From Sandaracinaceae bacterium (GTDB lineage: Bacteria; Myxococcota_A; Polyangia; Polyangiales; Houyiibacteriaceae), in contig JACKEI010000001.1 of the NCBI GenBank assembly GCA_020633075.1, positions 1,674,001-1,738,000 of the forward strand: DNA of 64,000 nucleotides, given 5' to 3'. A program made the position numbers and the translations under genes. Positions 1 to 9,022 of this stretch are shown here, one piece after another. Under the pieces are notes generated by a model that saw only the letters and a list, made by a program, of their open reading frames with translations, had not been told where the DNA came from and searched no databases. Position 1 is the stretch's first letter; every line of letters begins with the position of its first letter.

Positions 1-869
1 CACTCGGCCAGCTTGAACTGTGTGTTCTGGAACTTGCTGATGGAGCGGCCGAAGGCCTTGCGCTCGTGGGTGTAGGTGATGGTGTCCTGCAGCGCCTGCG
101 CGGCGCAGGCCTGTGCGGCGATGGCCACCGCGAGGCGCTCCTGCTGCAGCTTCTTCATCAGCATGATGAAGCCGCCGCCGGGCGCGCCCAGCAGGTTGGC
201 GGCAGGCACGCGGCAGTCCTCGAAGGAGAGCTCGCTCGTGTCCTGCGAGTCCATGCCCATCTTCTCGAGCTTCTTGCCCTTGGTGAAGCCGGGCGTGCCC
301 GCCTCCACGACGATGAGCGAGAGGCTGCGATGCGCGTCTTCCTCGGGCCCGCCGGTGCGGCAGGCCATGATCACCAGGTCGCAGAGCTGCCCGTTGGAGA
401 TGAAGGTCTTGGCCCCGTTGATGACGTACTCGTCGCCGTCCAGGCGCGCCGTGGTGGAGATGCCCGCCAGGTCGCTGCCGGTGCCAGGCTCGGTCATGCC
501 CACGGCGGTGATGAGCTCGCCGCTGGCGCAGCCGGGGAGCCACTTCTTCTTCTGCGCGGCGTTGCCGAACTCGTGGATGTAGGGGACCACGATGTCCGAG
601 TGCAGGCTCATGGCGAAGCCGCTCTCGTACACGTGCGCGAGCTCCTCCATGATGATGGCCGAGTGCAGGAAGTCCCCCCCGGCGCCGCCGTGCTCTTCCT
701 CCATCCACGGGCAGAGGAAGCCCGCCTCGCCGGCCTTGCGCCACGTCTCGCGGTCCACGATGCCGTCCTCGCGCCAGCGCGCCTGGTTGGGGACCACCTC
801 ACGCTCCACGAAGGAGCGGAAGGCGTTGCGGAAGAGGTCGTGCTCCTCGGAGAAGATGTCGCGCTTCAT
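1..869 (-). CDS. acyl-CoA dehydrogenase, 3' end outside window
   Basis: This is a flavoprotein of fatty-acid or branched acyl-CoA beta-oxidation, which oxidises acyl-CoA to trans-2-enoyl-CoA using FAD and passes electrons to ETF. About 289 codons are visible from the ATG at 867-869; the C-terminal part, including the usual catalytic Glu region, lies beyond base 1. The protein opens MKRDIFSEEHDLFRNAFRSF. It carries the FAD-domain signature GMTEPGTGSDLAG near residue 120 and the start of the helical C-terminal domain (THERKAFGRSISKFQ) at the window edge. An AGAGGA ribosome-binding site sits a few bases upstream. A perfect TGAATG-N6-CATTCA palindrome lies 25 bp upstream and is the likely operator. 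Substrate chain length cannot be told from sequence. Confidence 0.95.
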   Translation of the reverse strand, partial: MKRDIFSEEHDLFRNAFRSFVEREVVPNQARWREDGIVDRETWRKAGEAGFLCPWMEEEHGGAGGDFLHSAIIMEELAHVYESGFAMSLHSDIVVPYIHEFGNAAQKKKWLPGCASGELITAVGMTEPGTGSDLAGISTTARLDGDEYVINGAKTFISNGQLCDLVIMACRTGGPEEDAHRSLSLIVVEAGTPGFTKGKKLEKMGMDSQDTSELSFEDCRVPAANLLGAPGGGFIMLMKKLQQERLAVAIAAQACAAQALQDTITYTHERKAFGRSISKFQNTQFKLAE

Positions 870-893
870 GGGGTTCCTCTATGCACCAGATGG

Positions 894-911
894 TGAATGA
901 ATCGCCATTCA
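894..911. promoter_or_regulatory. TetR/FadR-type palindromic operator upstream of acyl-CoA dehydrogenase
   Basis: TGAATGAATCGCCATTCA has perfect 6-bp arms separated by 6 bp. As I recall it, the operator of Bacillus-type FadR (a TetR-family repressor of beta-oxidation, released by long-chain acyl-CoA) is TGAATGANTANTCATTCA, and this site agrees at 14 of 16 specified positions. On the minus strand it directly follows a possible -10 (GATACT, 911-916) with a weak -35 (TTGCGT, 932-937, spacer only 15). It therefore overlaps the likely transcription start, as expected for repression. A related site occurs before the thiolase gene. No regulator gene is in the window. Confidence 0.65.
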
Positions 912-1001
912 GTATCAGCTCGGGTGCGTTCACGCAATACCCGTCGGACCGTCCACCCGGCGCTGGTTGACAGCCCGCCCCGCGCCCCCAATGTCCCCGC
1001 C

Positions 1002-1331
1002 ATGACCGAGCCCGCCGCCGCGCCCGCGCCCGTCCTTCACCGTTGTGTCGAGAACCTGCGCCTCATGGGCATCGCGGAGGGCATCTCCTTCTTGTTGCTG
1101 CTGGGCGTGGCCATGCCGCTCAAGTACGCCTACGGCATGCCCATGGCGGTGCGCGTGGTGGGCAGCCTGCACGGGCTCTTGTTCGTCACCTTCCTGGCGC
1201 TGCTCTCGCACGCCGGCATCAAGCGCGACTGGTCGCCGCTCACGTCGCTCGGCTTCCTGGGGGCCTCCGTGATCCCCTTCGGTTTCTTGCTGGTGGACGG
1301 CAAGCTCAAGCGCGAGCGCAGCGCGCCGTAG
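1002..1331 (+). CDS. DUF3817 family membrane protein
   Basis: A 109-residue integral membrane protein matching the DUF3817 pattern: a short N-terminus with an N-L-R-x-M-G-I-A-E-G-x-S opening, then three hydrophobic segments (about residues 25-45, 48-70 and 80-100) and a basic tail ending KLKRERSAP. The family has no established biochemical role. I chose the ATG at 1002 rather than upstream in-frame codons because homologues begin just before the conserved opening. It is divergent from the acyl-CoA dehydrogenase, so the 894-911 operator region lies between them. It ends 32 bp before mfd and may be co-transcribed with it. Confidence 0.8.
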   Translation: MTEPAAAPAPVLHRCVENLRLMGIAEGISFLLLLGVAMPLKYAYGMPMAVRVVGSLHGLLFVTFLALLSHAGIKRDWSPLTSLGFLGASVIPFGFLLVDGKLKRERSAP

Positions 1332-1363
1332 CCCAGCGCGTGGGGGCCTGCTAGGACCACGCC

Positions 1364-4300
1364 GTGCTCGACGATCTCTCCCCCCTGAGCGGCGGCCTAC
1401 AGCGCGCCACGGCCACCACGGAAGCCGCCGTACGCGCGCTCGCGGGGACGGCGCGTGTGGATCTGGCGGGGCTGCCTCCGGGTGCCGCAGCGCTGCTGCT
1501 GGTGCGGGCCAGCCGCGCTCACGCCGGCCCCATGCTGGTGGTCACGCCCGACCAAGACGCCATGCGGCGCACGGCCGAGAGCCTGCGCTTCTTCCTCGGC
1601 GAGACCGAGGGCGAGCGCACCCAGGTGCTGCACTTTCCGGCCGCGGACACCTCGCCCTTCCTGGACGTCGCGTCCGACCGCCGCGCCACCATGGACCGCC
1701 TGGCCGCGCTCTTTCACATGGCGCAGGGGCTGCCGTGGCGCTTCCTGGTGGTCTCCGCGGCGGCGCTGATCCGCAAGGTGGCCCCGCGCGAGGCCATCAC
1801 GTCGCGGTCCAAGTGCGTGCGCGCCGAGGACGAGCTGGACCGCGACGAGCTGGTGCGCGTGCTGGCCGACGGTGGCTACCTGCGCGTCCCTGTCGCGGAG
1901 GACCCCGGCACCTTCGCGGTGCGCGGCGGCATCCTGGACGTGTATGCCCCGCACGCGCCCTACCCGGCGCGCATCGATCTCGACGACTGGCTGGTGACCA
2001 GCATCAAGTACTTCGACCCGGACACCCAGCGGACGGTGTCCGAGACCGACAGCATCTTCGTGCACCCCGTGCGCGAGACGCTGCTGGGAGAGGCGGAGGT
2101 GGCCCTCGCGCGGCAGCGCATCCGCACGCTGTGCGACGACGTCAACTGGCCCACAAAGAAGACGCTGGCGTTGCTCGACGACATCTCGGCGGGTCGCATG
2201 TTCTATGGCCTGGACGGGCTCCTGCCGGCGTTCTATCCGGCGCTGCAGACCCTGTTCGAGTACATGCCGAGCGACGCGCGTGTGGTGTACCTGGACCCGG
2301 TCGCCTGCCACCGCACCATCCGGGACGAGCGCGAGCAGGCGCGCAACGACCACGGCGCCAAGGTCAGCGAGGGGGCGCCGACCTACGCGCTGCGGGACCA
2401 CTACCTCGACGAAGCCGAGCTCGCGCGGCGCTTGGAGGCGCGCCCGGTCGCGGCCATTCATCGCATGGTGTTCACGGGCGCGCCGAGCGAGGACGCGTCA
2501 CCGCTCGCCGTGTACGAGCACTGCCGCGAGGAGAGCGTCCTGCACCTGGGCGCCACGGATCACTCGGCGCTGGTGGGGGAGCTCAAGGCGGCCCGTGGTG
2601 GCAGCGGCCGCGAAGAAGGCCTGGCCCCGGGGGCGCGCAACGCGCAGCGCTGGCTGGACGCCGGCATGCGCGTGCTCTTCGTGGCGCGCAACCACACGCA
2701 AGGAGAGCGCCTGCGCTCGCTGCTGAGCCAGTACCAGGTGCCCACCACCGGCAAGCCCGAGCCCTTTGAGCCGAGCATGATCGAGGGGCGCCCGCCGGGC
2801 GCCGCGCAGGTCAGCGTGGGGGCGCTCGCGGACGGCTTCGTGATGCCCACCGAGGGCCTGGTGTGCATCACGGAGGGCGAGATCTTCGGGACGCAGACGC
2901 GCAAGCGCGCGCCCAAGAAGCAGAAGGCGCGGGACACGGAGGCCTTCCTCGAAGACCTGCGGCAGCTGGAGATTGGCGACTTCGTGGTGCACGCGGACCA
3001 CGGCGTGGGGCGCTACCTGGGGCTGGAGCGCAAGTCCCTCGGACAGAGCCAGTTCGAGCGCTACGTGGGCGACGAGGAGCGCTACGTAGAAGTGCTGGTG
3101 GTGGAGTACAAGGGCGGCGACCGCCTGCTGGTGCCCGTCACGCGCCTCAACCTCCTGCAGAAGTTCGCCGCGGGGGACGCGCACACGCCGAAGGTGGACC
3201 GCCTGGGCGGCAGCACCTTCAGCAAGACCAAGGGCAAGGTGGAGAAGGCGGTCCGCCAGCTGGCGGAGGACTTGCTCAAGCTGTACGCGGAGCGCGCCGC
3301 CGCCGAGCGCGAGGCCGTGCCCGCCCCGGACCGCAGCTACGCCGAGTTCGAGGCCACGTTCCCGTACGAAGAGACGCGCGACCAGCTGGCGGCCATCGAC
3401 GACGTGATGGCGGACCTCGACCGACCCACGCCGATGGACCGGCTGGTGTGCGGCGACGTGGGCTTCGGCAAGACCGAGGTGGCCCTGCGCGCGGCCTTCC
3501 GCGTGGCCATGGCTGGCCGGCAAGTCGCCGTGCTGTGCCCCACCACCGTGCTCGCCCAGCAGCACTACAACAACTTCGTCGCGCGCATGTCCGACTACCC
3601 GCTGCGCGTGGGCGTGCTCTCGCGCTTCGTGGACAAGGCGGAGCAGAGCGAGGTGCTGGCGGGGCTCAAGGAGGGCAAGGTGGACGTGGTCATCGGCACG
3701 CACCGCCTGCTGAGCAAGGACGTGCACTTCAAGCAGCTGGGGCTGCTGGTGGTGGACGAGGAGCAGCGCTTCGGGGTGTCGCACAAGGAGCGCATCAAGA
3801 ACCTGCGCAAGAGCGTGGACGTGCTCACCCTCTCCGCCACACCCATCCCACGCACCCTGCAGATGGCCATCGGCGGGATGCGCGACCTGAGCTTGATCAC
3901 CAGCGCCCCCGTGGACCGGCGCGCGGTGCGCACCTTCGCGTGCCGCTGGGAGGACCACACCATCCGGGAGGCCATCCTGCGGGAGATGAACCGCGGCGGG
4001 CAGGCCTTCTTCGTCTACAACCGCATCGACGGCCTGTACGAGCGGGCCGACCGCCTGCAGAAGCTGCTCCCAGACGTGCGCATCGCGGTCGCGCACGGAC
4101 AGATGGGCGAGGTCGCGCTCGAGCAGACCATGACGGACTTCATCGACGGCCGCTACGACGTGCTCTGCTCGACGGCCATCATCGAGTCGGGCATCGACAT
4201 CCCGCGCGCCAACACGATGATCATCGACCGGGCGGACACCTTCGGGCTCTCGCAGCTGTATCAGCTGCGCGGGCGCGTCGGTCGCAGCCGAGAGCGAGCG

Positions 4301-5014
4301 TACTGCTACCTGCTGACGCCGCCGCCTTCCACGCTGAGCGACGAGGCCCGCTCACGCATCGAGGCGCTGGAGCGCTTCACCGAGCTGGGCTCCGGCTTCA
4401 AGGTGGCGTCGCTGGACATGGAGCTGCGCGGGGCGGGTGACCTCCTGGGCGCCGAGCAGAGCGGCAGCGTGTCCCTGGTGGGCTTCGACATGTTCGTGCA
4501 CATGCTGGAGCAGGCCGTGGCCGAGCTGCGCGGCGAAGAGGTGGTCGCGGACTTCGACACCGAGATGACGCTCGCCATGGAGCACTACCTCCCCGACGAC
4601 TACATCGACGACGTGGGCCTGCGCCTGTCGCTCTACAAGCGCCTGGCCTCCGCGCGCGATGAGGAGCGCGTGCACGAGCTGGCCGTGGAGATGGAGGACC
4701 GCTTTGGCCCGCCGCCACCGCCCGCCCAAGCCCTGCTGCGCGTGATGGCCCTTCGTCCGCTGCTGCGCGAGTACCGCATCCTGGGCTGCGAGGCCGACGA
4801 GCGCCGCGTAGCGCTCCATCTGCGCGCCGACACCCCGCTGGACCCGGCCAAGGTCATGGCGCTGGTGGGGCTGCCCCGCAGCCCGTGGAAGCTGACGCCC
4901 GACATGAAGCTGACGCATCATCGTCAGCCCGCCGACGAGCAGAACCGCCTCGATGGCGTGGACCACGTGCGAGAGGTCTTGCGCGTGCTCCCTTCTCTCT
5001 GCAAAGACTCCTGA
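1364..5014 (+). CDS. mfd: transcription-repair coupling factor Mfd
   Basis: Mfd is an ATP-driven translocase that removes RNA polymerase stalled at DNA lesions and recruits UvrA to start nucleotide excision repair. This 1216-residue protein has the full architecture: a UvrB-like N-terminal region, the RNAP-interaction/CarD-like domain (IGDFVVHADHGVGRYLG, roughly residues 535-600), and RecG-like motor domains. Motor motifs include Walker A GDVGFGKTE near residue 697, the DEEQRFG box near 797, SATPIPRTLQMA, and LYQLRGRVGRSRERAYCYLL. A TRCF-type C-terminal domain follows. Translation starts at GTG 1364, with AGGA about 9 bases upstream. Length is normal for the family. It is followed two bases later by a HEAT-like gene, implying coupling. 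Confidence 0.98.
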   Translation: MLDDLSPLSGGLQRATATTEAAVRALAGTARVDLAGLPPGAAALLLVRASRAHAGPMLVVTPDQDAMRRTAESLRFFLGETEGERTQVLHFPAADTSPFLDVASDRRATMDRLAALFHMAQGLPWRFLVVSAAALIRKVAPREAITSRSKCVRAEDELDRDELVRVLADGGYLRVPVAEDPGTFAVRGGILDVYAPHAPYPARIDLDDWLVTSIKYFDPDTQRTVSETDSIFVHPVRETLLGEAEVALARQRIRTLCDDVNWPTKKTLALLDDISAGRMFYGLDGLLPAFYPALQTLFEYMPSDARVVYLDPVACHRTIRDEREQARNDHGAKVSEGAPTYALRDHYLDEAELARRLEARPVAAIHRMVFTGAPSEDASPLAVYEHCREESVLHLGATDHSALVGELKAARGGSGREEGLAPGARNAQRWLDAGMRVLFVARNHTQGERLRSLLSQYQVPTTGKPEPFEPSMIEGRPPGAAQVSVGALADGFVMPTEGLVCITEGEIFGTQTRKRAPKKQKARDTEAFLEDLRQLEIGDFVVHADHGVGRYLGLERKSLGQSQFERYVGDEERYVEVLVVEYKGGDRLLVPVTRLNLLQKFAAGDAHTPKVDRLGGSTFSKTKGKVEKAVRQLAEDLLKLYAERAAAEREAVPAPDRSYAEFEATFPYEETRDQLAAIDDVMADLDRPTPMDRLVCGDVGFGKTEVALRAAFRVAMAGRQVAVLCPTTVLAQQHYNNFVARMSDYPLRVGVLSRFVDKAEQSEVLAGLKEGKVDVVIGTHRLLSKDVHFKQLGLLVVDEEQRFGVSHKERIKNLRKSVDVLTLSATPIPRTLQMAIGGMRDLSLITSAPVDRRAVRTFACRWEDHTIREAILREMNRGGQAFFVYNRIDGLYERADRLQKLLPDVRIAVAHGQMGEVALEQTMTDFIDGRYDVLCSTAIIESGIDIPRANTMIIDRADTFGLSQLYQLRGRVGRSRERAYCYLLTPPPSTLSDEARSRIEALERFTELGSGFKVASLDMELRGAGDLLGAEQSGSVSLVGFDMFVHMLEQAVAELRGEEVVADFDTEMTLAMEHYLPDDYIDDVGLRLSLYKRLASARDEERVHELAVEMEDRFGPPPPPAQALLRVMALRPLLREYRILGCEADERRVALHLRADTPLDPAKVMALVGLPRSPWKLTPDMKLTHHRQPADEQNRLDGVDHVREVLRVLPSLCKDS

Positions 5015-5016
5015 CC

Positions 5017-5673
5017 ATGACCGACCCAAAGCGTTCTCTCGATGCGATCTTCGATGCCGACCGGGCCCTGCGCCAAGCGGAGGCGCAGCTGCTGGCCAGC
5101 GGCAAGCAGGGGCTGGTGCGAGCGCTGGTGGGCGCCGTCGCCGAAGCCAAGGAGCTCGGGGCTCGCAACCCCAGCGAGGCCGCCATGCGCCTCGAGCGGC
5201 TGGCCGACCTGTGCGCCCAGGTGCCGGGGCCCGAGATGACCGACGCGCTGATCGACATCATGGACTACGACGAGCCGCCGGTACGCATCGCGGCTGGCGA
5301 GGCGCTCTTGGACGTGGCCTACGAGTACTACGCCGAGGTGGCGCGCGGCATCGAGCGCGCGCTGGACGCGGGTCGGCGCGGCCTCGCCATGTGCGAGCTG
5401 CCGCACGTGCTGGCCGAGGTGGGCGAGCCCAGCGCCATGGCGCTCATGAAGCGCTTCCTGGACACCGATGACGCGGAGATCATCGCCGCGACCATCGAGG
5501 CCTTCGTCACGCTGGACGACCCGGCCGCGGTGCCCTTCATCGAGCGCTTCTCGGACGACGAGCGCACGGTGGCCTTCGACGAGGCCGACGAAGAGACCGG
5601 CGCGACGCTGGGCGAGCTAGCGCAAGAAGCCGCGGCCGCGCTGGGCGCGAACGACGACGAGCTGGACGACTGA
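5017..5673 (+). CDS. HEAT-repeat-like protein coupled to mfd
   Basis: A 218-residue, acidic, cytoplasmic, all-helical protein with no signal peptide. Repeated helical pairs resemble HEAT repeats, for example EPPVRIAAGEALLDVAYEYY (about residues 86-105) and the segment around ATIEAFVTLDDPAAVPFIER (about 155-175). The C-terminus is Ala/Asp-rich (GANDDELDD). The ATG lies two bases after the mfd stop, so it is likely translated by ribosomes finishing mfd. Function is unknown; a scaffold or adaptor role is only an inference from the fold. It converges on the helicase gene with just 17 bp between stops. Confidence 0.7.
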   Translation: MTDPKRSLDAIFDADRALRQAEAQLLASGKQGLVRALVGAVAEAKELGARNPSEAAMRLERLADLCAQVPGPEMTDALIDIMDYDEPPVRIAAGEALLDVAYEYYAEVARGIERALDAGRRGLAMCELPHVLAEVGEPSAMALMKRFLDTDDAEIIAATIEAFVTLDDPAAVPFIERFSDDERTVAFDEADEETGATLGELAQEAAAALGANDDELDD

Positions 5674-5690
5674 TCTGCCGCGCGGGGCGC

Positions 5691-7067
<1,377 letters not shown>

Positions 7068-7124
7068 GGCGCTGCGTCGCACATTGGAGCGCAGACGCAA
7101 GGCCTCACCGCTGCGTCACGCGCG

Positions 7125-8417
7125 TCAGGGCGCCGGCGTCAGCATCATGGGCAGGTCGTCGCAGCCGCTGCCGTCGGCACCGGGTATGACGATCTCGACG
7201 ATCTGCCGGTCGATGAACGCCCGCCCGTCGCCGACGAAGAGCAGCTCCAGCCGGAAGCGCTGCGGCCCCACGCCAGGCGCGACCACCCCGTTGCGCAGCG
7301 CCACGCTGAAGACCAAGAGAGTCCCCGCGCGCACGCCCAAGAAGGCCTGACCTGGGATGTCCCGGCCAGAGATGCCGTCCATGGGCACGGCCCGGACCGG
7401 GATGATGCCGTCCACGAACTGCAGCACGTCCACGCCGTCGTTGCGGTCGGGGTCTTGAGCGATGACCGAGATGTCTTGGATGGCCGTGCTCGCGAAGGTG
7501 CGGATGGCGTCCACCACCCCCGTGGACAGGCGCTCGCCGACGGTGCCGATGTCGAACACCAGCGGCGCACCGCGGTCGTCCACGGCGCCCGTCATGGTGG
7601 CGAGGCGTCTCAACGGGGGTGCGGCGGTGCCCCCGCCGGAGTCGAAGCCGAGCACGCGCGCGCCGATGCGGTCCAGCTCCGCGAGGGTCTCGTCCCACGT
7701 GTGGGGCGCTGGGAAGACGCCCACGTACTCCGAGCCCGCTTCGAACGGGTCGTTGTGAAACTGGGCGTCCGTGAAGAGCATGATGACGGGCAGCGCGTCC
7801 GTGCGCAGACAGGCGTAGCCGACGCCCCCCGAGGGGCAGCCCACCGAGGGCGGCACGAAGCTGCCGATGCCCGCGCCGGTCGCCACCTGATAGAGCGCCT
7901 CCACCTGCGACTCCCGGCGGTCGAGGCCGTTGGAGAGGCGGATGCTGTCGACCGCGCCCTGGGCAGACTCCACGGCTGCGCTGCTGGACAGGTGCAGCGT
8001 GAACGGGGTGTCGCCGTCGGCCTGCGACCCATAGTCCGCCACGGGGAAGTCCGCAAAGCTGGCCACCGCCAGCTGGGAGTCCGGGATGGCCGCGCGGATG
8101 GCGGGGGCGATCCGGTCGCGCAGGCGGTCGCGGATGCGGCTGATCTCTTCCGACATGGAGAGCGTACGGTCGATCAAGAAGACCACGTCGGCCCGGCCGA
8201 CGCGGGCCTCGGTCTCGAGTTCCACCTCCACGATGCCTGCGTCGAAGGGGATCTCGAGGCAGGGGACCTCCGCGTCCACCGCCATGTCCATGGCCATGTC
8301 CACGCCAGCGTCGAGGCCGATGTCTGGCGCTGGCAGGCCAGTGCGCGCACCGCAGCCGACAGTGAGCGCCCCGAGAGCCGCCGTACAGAGGAGCCGAGTC
8401 AGTCTAGTTAGGGTCAC
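7125..8417 (-). CDS. VWA-domain lipoprotein
   Basis: A 430-residue exported lipoprotein: an N-terminal hydrophobic stretch ending in lipobox LTVGC (Cys near residue 22), then an Asp/Met-rich linker and a von Willebrand factor A domain. The VWA core begins ADVVFLIDRTLSMSEE with a D-x-T-x-S metal-binding (MIDAS) motif near residue 80 and continues with VIMLFTDAQFHND, so metal-dependent ligand binding at the outer membrane or periplasm is expected. Cys residues in the CPSGGVGYACLR loop may form disulfides. This layout is common among myxobacterial surface lipoproteins; the ligand is unknown. Start is GTG at 8417. It is divergent in position from nothing: the region upstream is the 605-bp repeat gap. 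Confidence 0.85.
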   Translation of the reverse strand: MTLTRLTRLLCTAALGALTVGCGARTGLPAPDIGLDAGVDMAMDMAVDAEVPCLEIPFDAGIVEVELETEARVGRADVVFLIDRTLSMSEEISRIRDRLRDRIAPAIRAAIPDSQLAVASFADFPVADYGSQADGDTPFTLHLSSSAAVESAQGAVDSIRLSNGLDRRESQVEALYQVATGAGIGSFVPPSVGCPSGGVGYACLRTDALPVIMLFTDAQFHNDPFEAGSEYVGVFPAPHTWDETLAELDRIGARVLGFDSGGGTAAPPLRRLATMTGAVDDRGAPLVFDIGTVGERLSTGVVDAIRTFASTAIQDISVIAQDPDRNDGVDVLQFVDGIIPVRAVPMDGISGRDIPGQAFLGVRAGTLLVFSVALRNGVVAPGVGPQRFRLELLFVGDGRAFIDRQIVEIVIPGADGSGCDDLPMMLTPAP

Positions 8418-8517
8418 AAGACCCGCATGCTAGCAGGCCGCCCGAACGTTGGCATGAGCGCGCCCTGTGGAGCTCCCCCAGCGCGACGCGCCGCTGCGCC
8501 CCCGAAGAGTGCGCACA

Positions 8518-8557
8518 GCCGAAGGCTGGGCCGCCGAAGGCTGGGCACAGCCGAAGG
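8518..8557. repeat. three spaced copies of GCCGAAGG
   Basis: Three near-identical units built on GCCGAAGGCTGGGC lie 14-17 bp apart; the third copy diverges after GCCGAAGGC. They sit in the upstream region of the VWA lipoprotein gene. They could be the relic of a local duplication or binding sites; there is no dyad symmetry to favour an operator. Confidence 0.5.
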
Positions 8558-8607
8558 CGTCTGTGTCCGAGTACCCCATGTAGAACCGTGCCAGCACCCG
8601 ATCACGT

Positions 8608-8629
8608 AGTCCCCCCCGAAGGGGGGACT
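8608..8629. repeat. perfect inverted repeat (9-bp stem, CGAA loop)
   Basis: AGTCCCCCC and GGGGGGACT flank a CGAA tetraloop. The stem is strong, but neither strand has a U tract after it, so it is not a classical intrinsic terminator. It lies downstream of the HAD gene and its repeat array, and about 190 bp upstream of the VWA start. Confidence 0.55.
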
Positions 8630-8656
8630 TGATGCGCGCGATCACCTGGTCTGCTG

Positions 8657-8677
8657 CCCCGGGCTTCGAGCCCGGGG
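8657..8677. terminator. possible factor-assisted terminator hairpin after the HAD gene
   Basis: CCCCGGGCT-TCG-AGCCCGGGG is a perfect 9-bp stem with a three-base loop, just past the end of the DS-repeat frame. No U run follows on the minus strand, so if it ends transcription of the HAD gene it does so without the usual U tract. It superficially resembles a tRNA T-arm but the rest of a tRNA is absent. Confidence 0.35.
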
Positions 8678-8723
8678 TGCCCTAAAACAAGGCCGCTCTA
8701 CCATCCGACAACGTTCGCAAACG

Positions 8724-9010
8724 GAGTCAGTGTCAGTGCCAGAGTCAGAGTCAGAGCCAGAGTCAGAGTCAGAGTCAGAGCCAGAGTCAGAGTCGGAGTC
8801 GGAGTCGGAGTCGGAGTCGGAGTCAGAGTCGGTGGCTGAGTCGGAGTCGGTGTCGGAGTCGGAGTCAGAGTCGGTGGCTGAGTCGGAGTCGGTGTCGGTG
8901 GCGGTGGCTGAGTCGGAGTCGGAGTCGGAGTCGGTGTCGGTGGCGGTGGCTGAGTCGGAGTCGGAGTCGGAGTCGGTGTCGGTGTCGGTGTCGGTGTCCG
9001 TGTCAGACTC
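8724..9010. repeat. GAGTCA/GAGTCG hexanucleotide array
   Basis: About 287 bp made almost entirely of GAGTCR, GTGTCG and GTGGCTGAGTCG units. All units are multiples of three, so one frame is kept throughout: Ser-Glu repeats on the plus strand, Asp-Ser/Asp-Thr repeats on the minus strand. The minus frame is exactly that of the HAD gene ending at 9023. The same kind of array occurs inside scpB at 61001-61112 and 61919-62322. Confidence 0.9.
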
Positions 9011-9022
9011 GGAGTTGGGGGG

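Larger units (their letters stand above)
8418..9022. other. 605-bp gap with short repeats, two hairpins and a DS-coding hexamer array
   Basis: No standalone gene is supported here. From the VWA start outward it holds three spaced copies of GCCGAAGG (8518-8557), a 9-bp-stem hairpin (8608-8629), a second perfect hairpin (8657-8677), and an array of GAGTCR-type hexamers (8724-9010). On the minus strand the array reads as Asp-Ser/Thr repeats in the same frame as the preceding HAD gene, immediately after that gene's stop codon; the frame stays open to a TGA at 8642-8644. The promoter of the VWA gene should also lie in the low-coordinate part, but I cannot point to one. Confidence 0.7.

Noticed and set aside
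8648..8715. tRNA-like sequence on the minus strand (GGTAGAGC, a T-arm-like hairpin, then GACCA)
   Set aside because: The D-arm and CCA-like end look suggestive, but there is no acceptor pairing, the anticodon loop is the wrong size and the T-loop lacks the usual TTC pattern. It is more simply a GC-rich hairpin.
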